Shown here: positions 32,591 to 43,423 of the stretch, in pieces
How positions within the stretch are numbered: the first letter of the stretch is position 1
Layout of the letters: every line of letters starts with the position of its first letter
Assembly: GCA_963803025.1 (NCBI GenBank)
Contig: CAWDKZ010000001.1
Location: 56,216-120,215 of the forward strand
Length of the DNA: 64,000 bases
From: Bog-793 sp963803025
GTDB taxonomy: Bacteria > Actinomycetota > Acidimicrobiia > Acidimicrobiales > Bog-793
Direction: 5' to 3'
Program-made: the position numbers and the translations under genes
Notes under the pieces: generated by a model
Database searches by the model: none
The model's input: only the letters and a program-made list of their open reading frames with translations
What the model was told of the DNA's origin: nothing

Positions 32591-34045
32591 CTACTCCCCG
32601 ATGTAGTGCATGACGTGCTTCACGCGCGTGTAGTCCTCGAAACCGTACAGCGAGAGGTCCTTGCCGTAGCCGGAGTGCTTGAAGCCGCCGTGCGGCATCT
32701 CGGCGACGAGCGGGATGTGCGTGTTCACCCACACCGCGCCGAAATCGAGCGCCTTGCTCATCCGCATCGCCCGGGCGTGGTCCCTCGTCCACACGCTCGA
32801 GGCGAGCCCGTAGCGCACGCCGTTCGCCCAGGCGATCGCCTCATCCTCGTCGCCGAAGCGCTGCACGGTGATCACCGGGCCGAAGATCTCTTCCTGGATC
32901 ATCTCGTCGTCCTGGTGCAGCCCGTCGACGACCGTCGGCGCGAAGAGGTACCCCCGTTCCCCGACGCGGCCACCGCCGGTCAGCACCTCGGCGTGGGCCG
33001 GGACGCGCTCGAGGAACCCCGATACGCGGTCGAGCTGGTTGGCGCTGATGAGCGGCCCGTAGTCGGCGTCGGGGACCTCGATCCCGGCCGTCTTGGTCGC
33101 GGCCGCCTTCTCGACGAGGGCGGCGACGAAGTCGTCGTGGACGCGCGCCCCGGCGAGCACCCGTGTCGCCGCCGTGCAGTCCTGTCCGGCGTTGAAGTAG
33201 CCGGCGACGGCGATCCCCGCGGCGGCGGCCTCGACGTCGGCGTCGTCGAACACGACGACCGGGGCCTTGCCGCCGAGTTCGAGGTGGACCCGTTTCAGCC
33301 CCTGGGCCGCGGCGGAGGCGACCTCGATGCCGGCGCGCACGCTGCCGGTGATCGAGACCATCGCCGGCGTCTCGTGGGCGACGAGCAGCCGCCCGGTGTC
33401 ACGGTCGCCGCAGACGACGTTGAAGACCCCGGGGGGGAGGTGTTCGGCCATCAGCTCGGCCATGTAGAGCGTCGAAGCGGGAGTGGTGTGCGAGGGCTTC
33501 AGCACCATCGTGTTCCCGGCCGCCAGTGCCGGGGCCCACTTCCAGACGGCCATCATCGCCGGGTAGTTCCAGGGCGTTATCGCGGCGCAGACCCCGATCG
33601 GCTCCCGGCGCACGTACGAGGTGTGGTGCGCCATGTACTCGCCGGCCGACCGGCCGTCGAGCAGGCGCGCCGCCGCAGCGAAGAAGCGGATCTGGTCGAC
33701 AAGTGGCGGGATCTCCTCGGACATCGTGAGAGCGAGTGGCTTGCCGGTGTTCTCGCACTCGATCCGCACGAACTCCTCGGCGTGCGCGCCGATCGCATCG
33801 GCGATGCGCAGCAGCGCCAGGCTCCGCGCCGCGGGCGTCGCGTCTCTCCACGCCGGGAACGCCGCCGCGGCGGCGGCGCACGCCACGTCGACGTCGGTGG
33901 CCCGCGACTGCGGCGCCGAGGCGTAGGCCTCCCCCGTGGAGGGATCGACGATCGCGGTCGTCTCGCCTCCCTGCGCCGCCACGTGCTTGCCTCCGACGAA
34001 GTTCGCAAGCTGGTGAAGCGACGGTGATGCGGTCGATGGGCTCAC
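32591..34045 (-). CDS. Gamma-aminobutyraldehyde dehydrogenase-type ALDH
   Basis: A 484-residue NAD(P)-dependent aldehyde dehydrogenase with catalytic Cys in NAGQDCTAATR, Glu in HLELGGKAP, and ITPWNYPAMM and KPSHTTP for cofactor binding. The ALDH subfamily text (GEYMAHHTSYVRREPIG) is that of aminobutyraldehyde/betaine dehydrogenases, and pairing with gabT favours aminobutyraldehyde. GTG start at 34045 after ggggaggtgcc, an excellent ribosome-binding site. First gene of the operon. Confidence 0.85.
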   Translation of the reverse strand: MSPSTASPSLHQLANFVGGKHVAAQGGETTAIVDPSTGEAYASAPQSRATDVDVACAAAAAAFPAWRDATPAARSLALLRIADAIGAHAEEFVRIECENTGKPLALTMSEEIPPLVDQIRFFAAAARLLDGRSAGEYMAHHTSYVRREPIGVCAAITPWNYPAMMAVWKWAPALAAGNTMVLKPSHTTPASTLYMAELMAEHLPPGVFNVVCGDRDTGRLLVAHETPAMVSITGSVRAGIEVASAAAQGLKRVHLELGGKAPVVVFDDADVEAAAAGIAVAGYFNAGQDCTAATRVLAGARVHDDFVAALVEKAAATKTAGIEVPDADYGPLISANQLDRVSGFLERVPAHAEVLTGGGRVGERGYLFAPTVVDGLHQDDEMIQEEIFGPVITVQRFGDEDEAIAWANGVRYGLASSVWTRDHARAMRMSKALDFGAVWVNTHIPLVAEMPHGGFKHSGYGKDLSLYGFEDYTRVKHVMHYIGE

Positions 34046-34201
34046 GGCACCTCCCCTACTGGTCGGGAGGCGAGTGTATAACTGGCAAACTTGCCTGTCC
34101 GCGTCGAGGAATCGGTCCAGTGGCGCGCAGACTCGTGCTGTGTCGACAACTTCGACCTCCCGATCGGCGGTTCACCCGGTCGGCAGATGACGGGAGTGGA
34201 G

Positions 34202-35314
34202 ATGGCGAAGACGACAAGCAAGCGGACCGATCCGGCGCCTGCGGCATCGGCGGGGCGCGACGTGCTCGCGCCCGGGACGCGCGTCGCCGTCACCGGGGCG
34301 AGCGGCTTCATCGGCTCGGCCATCACCCGCGCCCTCGTCGCGCGGCGTCTCGACGTTGTCGCGCTCGTCGAGCCCGGCACCCGGCAAACGAACCTCGACG
34401 GGATGCCCGTCGAGCGCCTCGAGGCGGATGTGCGCGACGCCGAGGCAATGAAACAGGCGATCGCCGGGGTGCGCCTCGTCTTCCACGTCGCCGCCGTCTA
34501 CCGGTTCTGGGCCCCGGACCCGGCGTCTTTCTACCGGGTGAACGTCGATGGCACGCGCAACGTCCTCGAGGCGGCCCGGGCAGCCGGTTGCGAGCTCGTC
34601 GTCTATACGAGCTCGGTCGGCACGCTCGGGCTGGAGCACGTCGCCGAGCGCGGACCCGCCGACGAGACCTGTGCGCCGCACGTCGGCCACCTCTTCGGCC
34701 TCTACAAACAGTCGAAATACGTCGCCGAGCACGAGGTGCTGCGGGCCGCGGCCCTCGGTATGCCGGTCATCCTCGCGCTGCCGACGACGCCGCTCGGGCC
34801 GGGCGACCACACGCCGACACCGACCGGTCGTCTCGTCCTCGACTTCCTGAACGGCCGGATGCCGGGCTGGTTCGACACCGCCCTCAACATCGTCGACGTC
34901 GACGATGTCGCCGCCGGGCACCTGCTCGCCGCGGAGCGCGGCGGGATCGGGCGCAGCTACATCGTCGGCGGCGAGAACCTCGAGCTGCGCGAGATCCTCG
35001 CCGAGCTCGCCCGCTGCACCGGCCTGCCGCGGCCGCGCTTCCGGGTCCCCCGCCCGGTCGCCTTCGGCGCCGCGTACCTCTCCGAGCTCGTCGAGGGGAG
35101 GCTGCTCAACCGCACGCCGCACGTACCCCTCGAAGGGGCGCGCATGGCCTCGACCCGGATGGTGTTCAGCGACGCGCGGGCGCGCCGGGAGCTCGGCTAC
35201 CGGTCCCGGCCAGCCGCCGAGGCGATCGAACGGTCGGCGCGCTGGTTCGCCGAGAACGGCTACGTCACGGACAAGCGGTGCGCCGCGATCCACTGGCGGC
35301 CGGCAACCGCCTGA
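34202..35314 (+). CDS. hpnA: NAD-dependent epimerase/reductase, HpnA-like
   Basis: A 370-residue extended short-chain dehydrogenase: TGASGFIGSAI (cofactor), HVAAVYRFW, VDGTRNVLEAA, YTSSVGTLG, YKQSKYVAE (catalytic Tyr and Lys) and PTPTGRLVLDFLNGRMPGW. The last stretch, NIVDVDDVAAGHLLA and GENLELREIL are the pattern of hopanoid-associated epimerase HpnA. ATG 34202 is chosen because gggagtggag precedes it; ATG 34187 and an earlier one are possible. No other hopanoid gene is visible, so the pathway is inferred. Confidence 0.7.
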   Translation: MAKTTSKRTDPAPAASAGRDVLAPGTRVAVTGASGFIGSAITRALVARRLDVVALVEPGTRQTNLDGMPVERLEADVRDAEAMKQAIAGVRLVFHVAAVYRFWAPDPASFYRVNVDGTRNVLEAARAAGCELVVYTSSVGTLGLEHVAERGPADETCAPHVGHLFGLYKQSKYVAEHEVLRAAALGMPVILALPTTPLGPGDHTPTPTGRLVLDFLNGRMPGWFDTALNIVDVDDVAAGHLLAAERGGIGRSYIVGGENLELREILAELARCTGLPRPRFRVPRPVAFGAAYLSELVEGRLLNRTPHVPLEGARMASTRMVFSDARARRELGYRSRPAAEAIERSARWFAENGYVTDKRCAAIHWRPATA

Positions 35315-35330
35315 GGCAGGAGATGGGCCC

Positions 35331-36719
<1,389 letters not shown>

Positions 36720-37090
36720 CGCGATCGGCCGGACTTCGTCACACCGGCCGCTGACGTCGTGCCGGCCGGGTCAGCGTCGTGCACACCGACCCAAGGGCGG
36801 CGTCGGTTCACGCGTTCGGGGCGCACCGTCCCAGGGTAGGGCCAAACACGTCGTCCGGCCAGACCTCCGATGACACCACCGGAGCGAGCTCGGCCGATGA
36901 GGCTCCGCCGCGGGCTGGACCAACAGGGCAGTCCCCGCGGCGCAGCACGCTCCCCCACCGCTCGATCCTGCGAGACGTAAGCGGCTCGAGCCGAGCGCGT
37001 TGTCGCACCCGTCGACTACAAGAGATGAAGAGCAATTCCCGTATCGCCGGCCCGCCACCGAAGATCTCGAGAACTCCGAACATCTCCCTC
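36720..37090. other. Non-coding stretch before the direct repeat
   Basis: Contains the malic-enzyme promoter area and a hairpin GCCGCGG/CCGCGGC near 36910-36942. A minus frame of about 90 codons from 37083 has a purine-rich site directly at its ATG, but the composition is irregular; I do not support it as a gene. Confidence 0.4.
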
Positions 37091-37346
37091 GGACTTCTCA
37101 CCGAGCGGAGCGCCGAGCCCGTGGGGAGCCTTGACAGGCTGCGGCGTGTGGTTGTACAACTAGCCGACACCCCCATCCGGAGCCCGCTCAGTGGCCGAGG
37201 GTGTCCGAAGACAGGCGCAGCACAACAGCTCGATCCCGGGGATGGGGCGTGGAGGATGAAGCAACAGGGTGGGGCCAGCGATGCCGCCGTCGACAGCTTG
37301 CGATGCACCTGTCGCGGGCGTTAATCGCCGAACGTGCCCGATTCGC
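37091..37346 (+). repeat. 256-bp direct repeat, copy 1
   Basis: Identical over its full length to 38042-38297, from ggacttctc to gattcgc. No inverted terminal repeats or transposase are visible. It contains promoter-like TTGACA/TACAAC and the palindrome GTTGTACAAC. The two copies enclose 695 bp with an XRE regulator gene. Confidence 0.9.
37131..37160 (+). promoter_or_regulatory. Promoter with palindromic -10 in repeat copy 1
   Basis: TTGACA at 37131-37136 and TACAAC at 37155-37160 with an 18-bp spacer. The -10 lies in the perfect 10-bp palindrome GTTGTACAAC (37151-37160), a candidate operator. Confidence 0.5.
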
Positions 37347-37593
37347 CCCACGGTTGGCCAGTCGCTGCGAGCTCGGCACGATCGTTCCCCGTCCCCCAGA
37401 CCTTGCCTGGCTTGTCGCATCGGTCGCAGCACCGGCCCACACGTTGGCTCCGTCGGGCAGACCCCGGGGATGCCCGGGGCAGGACCCAGGCCGGCCGACC
37501 CCTGCGGGGGGAAACGGCGGAACGGGATGCGTAGAGAGGCCTCGGCGCGCCGGTGGCGGGTCGAGCGCGTCCTCGCCGAGCTGTACGAGCGCG

Positions 37594-37986
37594 TCAGCGC
37601 GCTGGAGGCCGCTGTCGCCTCTGAACACCGAGGCCTTCGGCTAGTCGCTCAAGACGAGCCAATCGCTTCCGAAGCTCAGCCAACTCCGAGCGCAACACGA
37701 CCGGAGGATCAGCAGGGAGCATCCCTCTCACCTTCTGGTCCGCTTCCAACCTCTCGATCACGAGGTCGACGGGAACCCTGAGCGCCTCCGCGAGCTTGCC
37801 CAGGCGCACGCCACCCGGTCGTGCCGCCCCGCGGATCCACCGACTCACCGCTTGTTGACTCACTCCGCAGGCCTCGGCGAGTTCCTCCTGGGTGATCGCC
37901 GACCGTTGCTGCTCCGACCGCAGCCAGTCCGCGAACGTCTCGTCGGTACGCCGCCTCGCTGTCGATCTCGCCCCTTCCCGAACCAC
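37594..37986 (-). CDS. XRE-family transcriptional regulator
   Basis: A 130-residue regulator. The HTH is at about residues 18-75 (FADWLRSEQQRSAITQEELAEACGVSQQAVSRWIRGAARPG), then a linker and a C-terminal leucine-rich coiled coil (SELAELRKRLARLERLAEGL) for dimerisation. GTG start at 37986. It sits between the two 256-bp repeats, each carrying a promoter with a palindrome over its -10; repression of these promoters by this protein is a testable inference. No metabolite-binding domain is seen. Confidence 0.8.
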   Translation of the reverse strand: MVREGARSTARRRTDETFADWLRSEQQRSAITQEELAEACGVSQQAVSRWIRGAARPGGVRLGKLAEALRVPVDLVIERLEADQKVRGMLPADPPVVLRSELAELRKRLARLERLAEGLGVQRRQRPPAR

Positions 37987-38041
37987 CGTTCCGAACCCCC
38001 GGAGTGCCCCGCTCGCACGATCTGTTCCGCGTCAAGTTAGT

Positions 38042-38297
38042 GGACTTCTCACCGAGCGGAGCGCCGAGCCCGTGGGGAGCCTTGACAGGCTGCGGCGTGT
38101 GGTTGTACAACTAGCCGACACCCCCATCCGGAGCCCGCTCAGTGGCCGAGGGTGTCCGAAGACAGGCGCAGCACAACAGCTCGATCCCGGGGATGGGGCG
38201 TGGAGGATGAAGCAACAGGGTGGGGCCAGCGATGCCGCCGTCGACAGCTTGCGATGCACCTGTCGCGGGCGTTAATCGCCGAACGTGCCCGATTCGC
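38042..38297 (+). repeat. 256-bp direct repeat, copy 2
   Basis: Exact second copy of 37091-37346, with the same direction. Downstream lie leader RNA copy C and the collagen-like gene, so the promoter in this copy points at them. Confidence 0.9.
38082..38111 (+). promoter_or_regulatory. Promoter with palindromic -10 in repeat copy 2
   Basis: TTGACA 38082-38087 and TACAAC 38106-38111, identical to copy 1. It could start the transcript that includes leader C and the collagen-like gene 500 bp on. Confidence 0.5.
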
Positions 38298-38456
38298 AGC
38301 CGCAACGCGCGCATCACCGTGGAGCTCGGCGAGCCGCGTCGTATCCGTTCGCCGCTAGGCACTTTCACCTCCACGAGTCGTTTCGTCCCGAGGGGCCGCT
38401 GCATGTGCCCGCCCTCCCGCTCCGCACCAATGGGAGCTCTCTCTGGGGCTTTCTAC

Positions 38457-38582
38457 CAGGAAAGGAGGGCCGTCTAGGGCGTTCCCTGTAGTGGGCGACG
38501 CAGCGATCCTCAGGCCGAATCTGGTCGTCGGGCCCGCAGGGAGCGAATGGCGAAACCGGCGCCCGAGTAGGGCATCCATCAC
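38457..38582 (+). ncRNA. Candidate structured leader RNA, copy C
   Basis: Third copy of the leader family. GGCGAC (38494-38499) pairs with GTCGTC (38524-38529), with a G-U pair where copy B has G-C. Also conserved are CAGG/CCTG (outer stem), GATCCTCAGGCCG, the hairpin ATGGCGAAACCGG and CGCCCGAGTA. It ends about 50 bp before the start of the collagen-like gene. Confidence 0.55.
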
Positions 38583-38635
38583 GCCCCAAACAACCGCCCA
38601 CATGAGATTCCCAAAGATTAGGAGGCACCACGCCG

Positions 38636-39862
38636 TGCTCAGAAAAAAGAAGATCCTTATTGTCTCCGCCGTTGTCGGGCTATTGGCACTGAGCGGTATG
38701 GGACTGGCTGCGGCATCCGTCAAAACCGCGTCCCTCGTCGCCAAATACGTCGCTTGTGTCAAAAGTGGAATTATCTACGGGGCCGTCGGCGGTGCTTGCC
38801 CAGCGGGCACACATCAAGTAACGATCAGCGCGAAGGGCGCGAAAGGGCGCGAAGGGAGTTACCGGTCTTACCGGTCCTGCGGGTGCCGCCGGTCCTGCGG
38901 GTGCCGCCGGTCCTGTGGGCGCTGCCGGTCCTGCGGGTGCCGCCGGTCCTGCGGGTGCCCAAGGTATTCAGGGTATCCAAGGACCAGCGGGTGCCGCCGG
39001 TGCTTCAGGTATCAGCCCTGTTCTCTACAACAGCATTCCCGCTCCCGCATCGGGAACGTTGCAGTGGTCACAGAACCTCGTCGCCCCCGGGGCGCTGCTC
39101 TATTTCGGGAACGAAGTTAACCTAGCTCCTAACCCTGATGGCAACGCTCTCAGCACCGCCACGGTGTCGATGGTTCAGTACCCCAACAACTACACGGGCT
39201 CTTCCTGCGACAGTTCAGAGGAAATGGGGACATGGGTTGACCATAATGAGGCTGGTGTACCAACCGTCACTTCCGCACCGCCTTCTGGTGTGAATTGCTA
39301 TACGGCTGAAGTTGCACTTTCTTTCTTCACTCCAGGTAGCCCCGTAGATACCGCCGCCGCCATTGCCACAGCGACCACCACGGTAGAGCTCCCTTATGTA
39401 ACGGATCAAAGCAGTACATACAGGTTTCACTTCAATGCAACGTTCAACTTTGGGTCCGGTGTGGTGCTCCCAGATACGGTTGTTTACGGCATCTCCCTCC
39501 CTGTGTTGACGGCTGCCGTTGCGGTGGCTGACGGGAGTAGTGATGTGGTCCCGTTCGCGACTGACACTGCATTGGACTTTCTAAACGTGGCTCTGTCGTC
39601 AGAGGGTCAAGACGTGACGGCGGGTTGGGATGTTTTGCCAGGCAACGTGTTTGTCGATGGCGCTTCTGCGCCCGGCTTGGCAGCTCAGGGTGGAATTACC
39701 TGTGCAAATGCAGCTGTTGTGGCTAACGTCTTTGAGGCCGTTCCTGTCATGTGCAGTGACGACACTTACGGCTACGAGGCGGATTCGCCGGTTCTCGTAG
39801 GCAGCACAGCAGGCGGCCTCGTGGGCAACATTCCGGCGGTTTCCTTCTCGACGACTAGTTGA
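38636..39862 (+). CDS. Secreted collagen-like protein, one frame break
   Basis: GTG 38636 after ttaggaggcaccacgcc. A signal peptide near residues 4-25 (KKKILIVSAVVGLLALSG) is followed by VKTASLVAKYVACVKSG and GGACPAGTHQVTI. One extra base in aaagggcgcgaaggg near 38845 breaks the frame. Past it, a collagen-like block (GPAGAAGPAGAAG units, then GAQGIQGIQGPAG) leads to a 270-residue beta-rich domain ending SFSTTS. It is likely an extracellular fibrous or matrix protein. Local base composition is more AT-rich than the core genes, as for acquired DNA. The break may be a homopolymer error. Confidence 0.7.
38868..38966 (+). repeat. Short tandem repeats in the collagen-like region
   Basis: An 18-bp unit of the form ggtgccgccggtcctgcg recurs about five times and codes for Gly-Ala-Ala-Gly-Pro-Ala. 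Length variation between strains is likely. Confidence 0.75.
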
Positions 39863-39881
39863 GATAGCCAAATATCGATCG

Positions 39882-39915
39882 GCAGGGCGCGTGGGATCAA
39901 GACCAAGCGCCCTGC
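39882..39915 (+). terminator. Terminator after the collagen-like gene
   Basis: GCAGGGCGC (39882-39890) and GCGCCCTGC (39907-39915) make a 9-bp perfect stem 20 bp after the stop codon, followed by tgattctcc. Confidence 0.6.
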
Positions 39916-40017
39916 TGATTCTCCGATTGCAGGAGCGACTGGCCGTGGAAGGCTGTTGACATCGCATCCGTCGATTCCTGCATTCGGCGGTTCGCGTCTG
40001 GTGGATACGTCGCGAAG

Positions 40018-40155
40018 ATGTCCGGCCACGGGACAACGGCACTGGGTGAGGGATACGACCCGCTCAAGCCGACGCCCGCACAGAAGAAGGCCCTTGAGCG
40101 GTTCATGGAAGACGTCAAGTTCCTTCACAAGGCAGAAAGACCTGCCATTTTGTAA
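40018..40155 (+). CDS. Small hypothetical protein or gene tail
   Basis: A 45-codon frame starting MSGHGTTALGEGYDPLKP and ending PAIL, with protein-like composition. The frame is open upstream to 39919 (WPWKAVDIASVDSC...), so it may be the 3' end of a decayed gene rather than a complete one. No family was recognised. Confidence 0.4.
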   Translation: MSGHGTTALGEGYDPLKPTPAQKKALERFMEDVKFLHKAERPAIL

Positions 40156-40234
40156 CTCGTAGCAAGAACTGGTGACGTTGTCATCCTCCCGCCCGTGCGA
40201 GTCTCGCGGCCCGCGTCGAGCCGGCCGACCTGAC

Positions 40235-41341
40235 ATGGGGCAATCCATCGGTCTCGTCATGATCGTCAAGAACGAGGCGCAGGTGATCGGGCGCCTGGCC
40301 GAATCCGTACGCGAGTTCATCGATTACTGGGTGATCTGCGACACCGGCTCGACGGACGGCACCCCGGCGGTCGTCCGCCACGCCTTCGCCGGCCTCCCGG
40401 GGGAGCTCCACCACGACGCTTGGGTCGACTACTCGACCAATCGCAATCTCGCTCTCCAGGCGACGCGCGGCAAGGCCGATTACCTGCTCCTTCTCGACGC
40501 TGACCAGACGGTCCGCTTCGAGGCCGATCTGCCCGAGCTCACCTCGGACGCCTACCTGTTGCTCATCGACGAGGGCTGGGCCCATTGGTTGCCCCGCCTC
40601 GTCCGGGGCGACCTCCACTGGTACTACGTCGGTTCGGTGCACGAGTACTTGGCGCTGGACCGCGACTACCGCGCCGAGCGGCTCCCCCAGCTCGTCGTGC
40701 GCCACTTCGCGGACGGAGGCGGGCGCTCGGACAAGTTCCAACGGGAGCGGGCGCTGCTGGAAAGGGACCTCGCCGACGACCCCGACAACCCCCGGACGCT
40801 CTTCTACCTGGCCCAAACGGCTGCCGCGCTCGGGCAGGGCGAGGAAGCCGCGGAAATCTACCGCCATCGGATCGAGCTCGGAGGATGGGCGGAAGAGGTG
40901 TTCTGGTCTCGCTACCAACGGGCGCTGCTCGTCGCGGGCTGGGACCGGTCCGCGGCCGTCGCCGAGCTGATGCAGGCCTGGGAGTACCGACCGACGCGCG
41001 CCGAACCCCTCTACGACCTCGCCCGCCTGTCGAGGGAGTCGAACGATCACCACCTCGCCCATCTGTTCGCGAGCGAGGGTCGACGGATTCCCTACCCTGA
41101 CGACGAGATCCTGTTCGTCGTGCGCTGGGTCTACGAGTGGGGGATGGACTTCGAATGGGCGATTGCCGCCTACTGGGTCGGTGACGTCGCCGCCGCGCTC
41201 CAGGTCAACGAGCAGTTGCTCGCGCGCCGAGATCTGCCCCTCATCTACCGCGAGGCGACGAGGAGAAACCGCGACATCTGCGTCCGCCGACTCGAGGATC
41301 CGTCACACGCCGACGCGGGGGCCGCCAGCTCCGAGACGTGA
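40235..41341 (+). CDS. Family 2 glycosyltransferase with TPR-like C-terminus
   Basis: A 368-residue protein from ATG 40235. It has a GT-A fold: SIGLVMIVKNEAQVIGRL, DTGSTDGT for nucleotide-sugar binding and LLLLDADQT as the DxD. A helical repeat region (LFYLAQTAAALGQGEEAAEIY... ALLVAGWDRSAAVAELM) resembles TPR. This is the SunS/glycan-modifying subgroup that often glycosylates peptides or proteins. Position next to a collagen-like gene suggests it may glycosylate that protein (inference). A longer frame from 40172 has no good start. Confidence 0.75.
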   Translation: MGQSIGLVMIVKNEAQVIGRLAESVREFIDYWVICDTGSTDGTPAVVRHAFAGLPGELHHDAWVDYSTNRNLALQATRGKADYLLLLDADQTVRFEADLPELTSDAYLLLIDEGWAHWLPRLVRGDLHWYYVGSVHEYLALDRDYRAERLPQLVVRHFADGGGRSDKFQRERALLERDLADDPDNPRTLFYLAQTAAALGQGEEAAEIYRHRIELGGWAEEVFWSRYQRALLVAGWDRSAAVAELMQAWEYRPTRAEPLYDLARLSRESNDHHLAHLFASEGRRIPYPDDEILFVVRWVYEWGMDFEWAIAAYWVGDVAAALQVNEQLLARRDLPLIYREATRRNRDICVRRLEDPSHADAGAASSET

Positions 41342-41774
41342 CGCGCCCGAGACCCGGCGCCAGAGCTCGACCGTGTCACCTTCGCCCGAGGCGACGTCCT
41401 CCCGTGGGCGTCGCCGCCGCCGTCCCGCGAACTTCGCCTCGCGCGGCGAACCACGTCCCCGGTCCCATGCCGCGTGCTTGCCGGCGGCCACGTCCCTGAC
41501 CCCGGCGCGACCCCGGCCAGCCACGTCGTCCGCACGAGCCCGCTCCCGGGCACGGCACCGCGGGAAGCGCGCCCGCCGTCGCCGACGCGGCCCCGGCGGT
41601 CTGCGCGGCCCGGATCGCCGGCCGGTCGAGGCGAGCCCGGGGGCACGCGGGACCGCCCGAGGCGGGCGGCCGACACCCTGGCGCCGCCCGACCGGTTGGG
41701 GCCGGGAGGACGGCACGACGACGTCGTGCGCCACGGGCGCCACGACCTACGGCGCTGGCGCCCCTTCCCGGGGA
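41342..41774. other. Non-coding GC-rich stretch between convergent genes
   Basis: Frames exist on both strands but are Arg/Pro-rich without motifs or starts. I see no gene, RNA or clear terminator. Confidence 0.4.
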
Positions 41775-43418
41775 TCACTGCCCGAACTGCCAGATGCGGA
41801 TCGGGCTCGCCCAGCCGACCGTCGAGATCGAGGTCCTCGGGTAGAGAGTCTCCAGCCTCCCGGCGAGCAGCAGGTAGTTCTCGTAGTTGAGGCGCGACGT
41901 CACGGTCCCGGTCGGGGACCCTTCGTGGCTCGTGAGGAGCCAGAGGCGCGGACAGCTCGCCCGGATCCTCGCGAGTTGCCTGGGGCGGAGCGTCGCGTAC
42001 CGCTCGACGTAGGGGATGACCTCGCGCAGCGGGGTCGTCGGCAGGACCGGGCGCGGGAGCGTCGCCGGGACGTCGACGGCGCGGTCGAGGTAGTAGGTGA
42101 AGGCCATCCGGCCGTCGAGCGGGTAGAAGGCGATGCAGTCGCCGGGCTCGACCCGCTGCAGCACGAAGGCGGTCGCGAACCGCCAGTTCTCCGGGGAGAC
42201 GCCGTAGGTCGGCGCGAGCTGCGCGGCACGCAGGCCGACGAAGCCGGCGAGCAGGCCGACGCTGGCGAGTCGGGGCAGGCGCCGGTCGCACACCACCCGG
42301 GCGAGCACGATCGCGGCCGCCGGCGTCGAGACGAGCAGGTTGCGCGCCGTGAACGTCGGCTGGGCGACACGCGACTCGACGAAGGAGACGACGAGCGGCA
42401 CGACGAGCCAGGCGAGGACGAGGTACTCGCCCCAGACCTCGGCGCGCCTCGCGCCACGGAGCAGACGCGCCGCGACGGCCGCTGCGGCGACGAGGAAGGC
42501 GACGACCGTGACCGTGGCGAGGAACACGCTCGTCGGGGTGAGGTGGAAGTTCGGCTCGAAGCCCGCCGAGGTCAGCGAGACGAGGACCGGGCCGAGCGAC
42601 CGGTAGTCCGACCTCGGCACCCAGAAGAGCTGACCCGAGCCACGGGACACCGCGAGGACCGCGAGCGGCGAGCACAGGGCGGCGGTGACGACGAGCGCCG
42701 CGACGACGGGGCGGACCCGTCTGCGGTGGGAGACGAGCGCGACGAGCTGGGCGGGAACGACGAGAACGGCGACGAAGCTCATGTACAGGGCGAGCGTCGT
42801 GGCGACGACGTAGCCGACCCAGGCGCGCCGCGAGACGCGCGCGCCGCGTCCGGGATCGACAAGGACGAGGAGGGCGAGATACGACGCGACGACGAACGCC
42901 AGCATGAGGGCGTAGCTGCGGACGTTCTGTCCCCAGTAGACCGCCGGCAGGCTGACGGCCGAGAGCACCCCGGCAGCGAAGGCGACCCGTCGGGTGAAGA
43001 GCCGGTCGGCGACGACGACGACGAGCGCGGTCGTCGCCGCGCAGCCGATGGCCGAGGGCAGGCGGAGCACGAGGACGCTGTTCCCGAACCACCCGATGAG
43101 CACGTGGATGAGCGCGTAGTAGCCGAGCATGTTGCCGCCGTCGCGGGCCATCGCCGACCCGAGCGCCGCCCCGTGCTGGGTGCTGATCGACACGGTCGCC
43201 GCCTCGTCGAGCCAGAGGCTGCGCGAGTCGAGGCCGACGAGGGCGAGCACCGCCGCGAGCAGCGTCGGAGCCGCGACGACGCCCCAGCGCACGAGCCGCG
43301 TCCCGCCGCCTCCACCCACCGACGGGACGGACGGCGGCCGCGGCAGGCGGCGCGACCAGGGCGGGCGCCGCCGGGCGCGCCCCTTCGGGGGCAGGGCTTC
43401 CCCGCTCGGCACGGACAC
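41775..43418 (-). CDS. GT39/PMT-like membrane glycosyltransferase
   Basis: A 547-residue polytopic protein with about ten membrane helices (for example VVAAPTLLAAVLALVGL, VAFAAGVLSAVSLPAVYW, YVVATTLALYMSFVAVLVVPAQLV). The first loop contains SLWLDEAAT, the conserved acidic site of ArnT/PMT-like transferases that use polyprenyl-linked sugars. A soluble C-terminal domain follows from about residue 430. GTG starts at 43418 or 43412, 5 bp behind the pheT stop; longer frames run inside pheT. It probably mannosylates envelope material; the acceptor is unknown. Confidence 0.75.
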   Translation of the reverse strand: MSVPSGEALPPKGRARRRPPWSRRLPRPPSVPSVGGGGGTRLVRWGVVAAPTLLAAVLALVGLDSRSLWLDEAATVSISTQHGAALGSAMARDGGNMLGYYALIHVLIGWFGNSVLVLRLPSAIGCAATTALVVVVADRLFTRRVAFAAGVLSAVSLPAVYWGQNVRSYALMLAFVVASYLALLVLVDPGRGARVSRRAWVGYVVATTLALYMSFVAVLVVPAQLVALVSHRRRVRPVVAALVVTAALCSPLAVLAVSRGSGQLFWVPRSDYRSLGPVLVSLTSAGFEPNFHLTPTSVFLATVTVVAFLVAAAAVAARLLRGARRAEVWGEYLVLAWLVVPLVVSFVESRVAQPTFTARNLLVSTPAAAIVLARVVCDRRLPRLASVGLLAGFVGLRAAQLAPTYGVSPENWRFATAFVLQRVEPGDCIAFYPLDGRMAFTYYLDRAVDVPATLPRPVLPTTPLREVIPYVERYATLRPRQLARIRASCPRLWLLTSHEGSPTGTVTSRLNYENYLLLAGRLETLYPRTSISTVGWASPIRIWQFGQ

Positions 43419-43423
43419 GCCGT

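Noticed and set aside
36808..37083. Minus-strand ORF MFGVLEIFGGG... before the direct repeat
   Set aside because: The purine-rich site touches the ATG, composition is irregular and no motif is present.
37527..37781. Plus-strand ORF with a coiled-coil-like start, antisense to the XRE gene
   Set aside because: Most of it is the complement of the XRE coiled-coil codons, so the helix pattern is probably a shadow.
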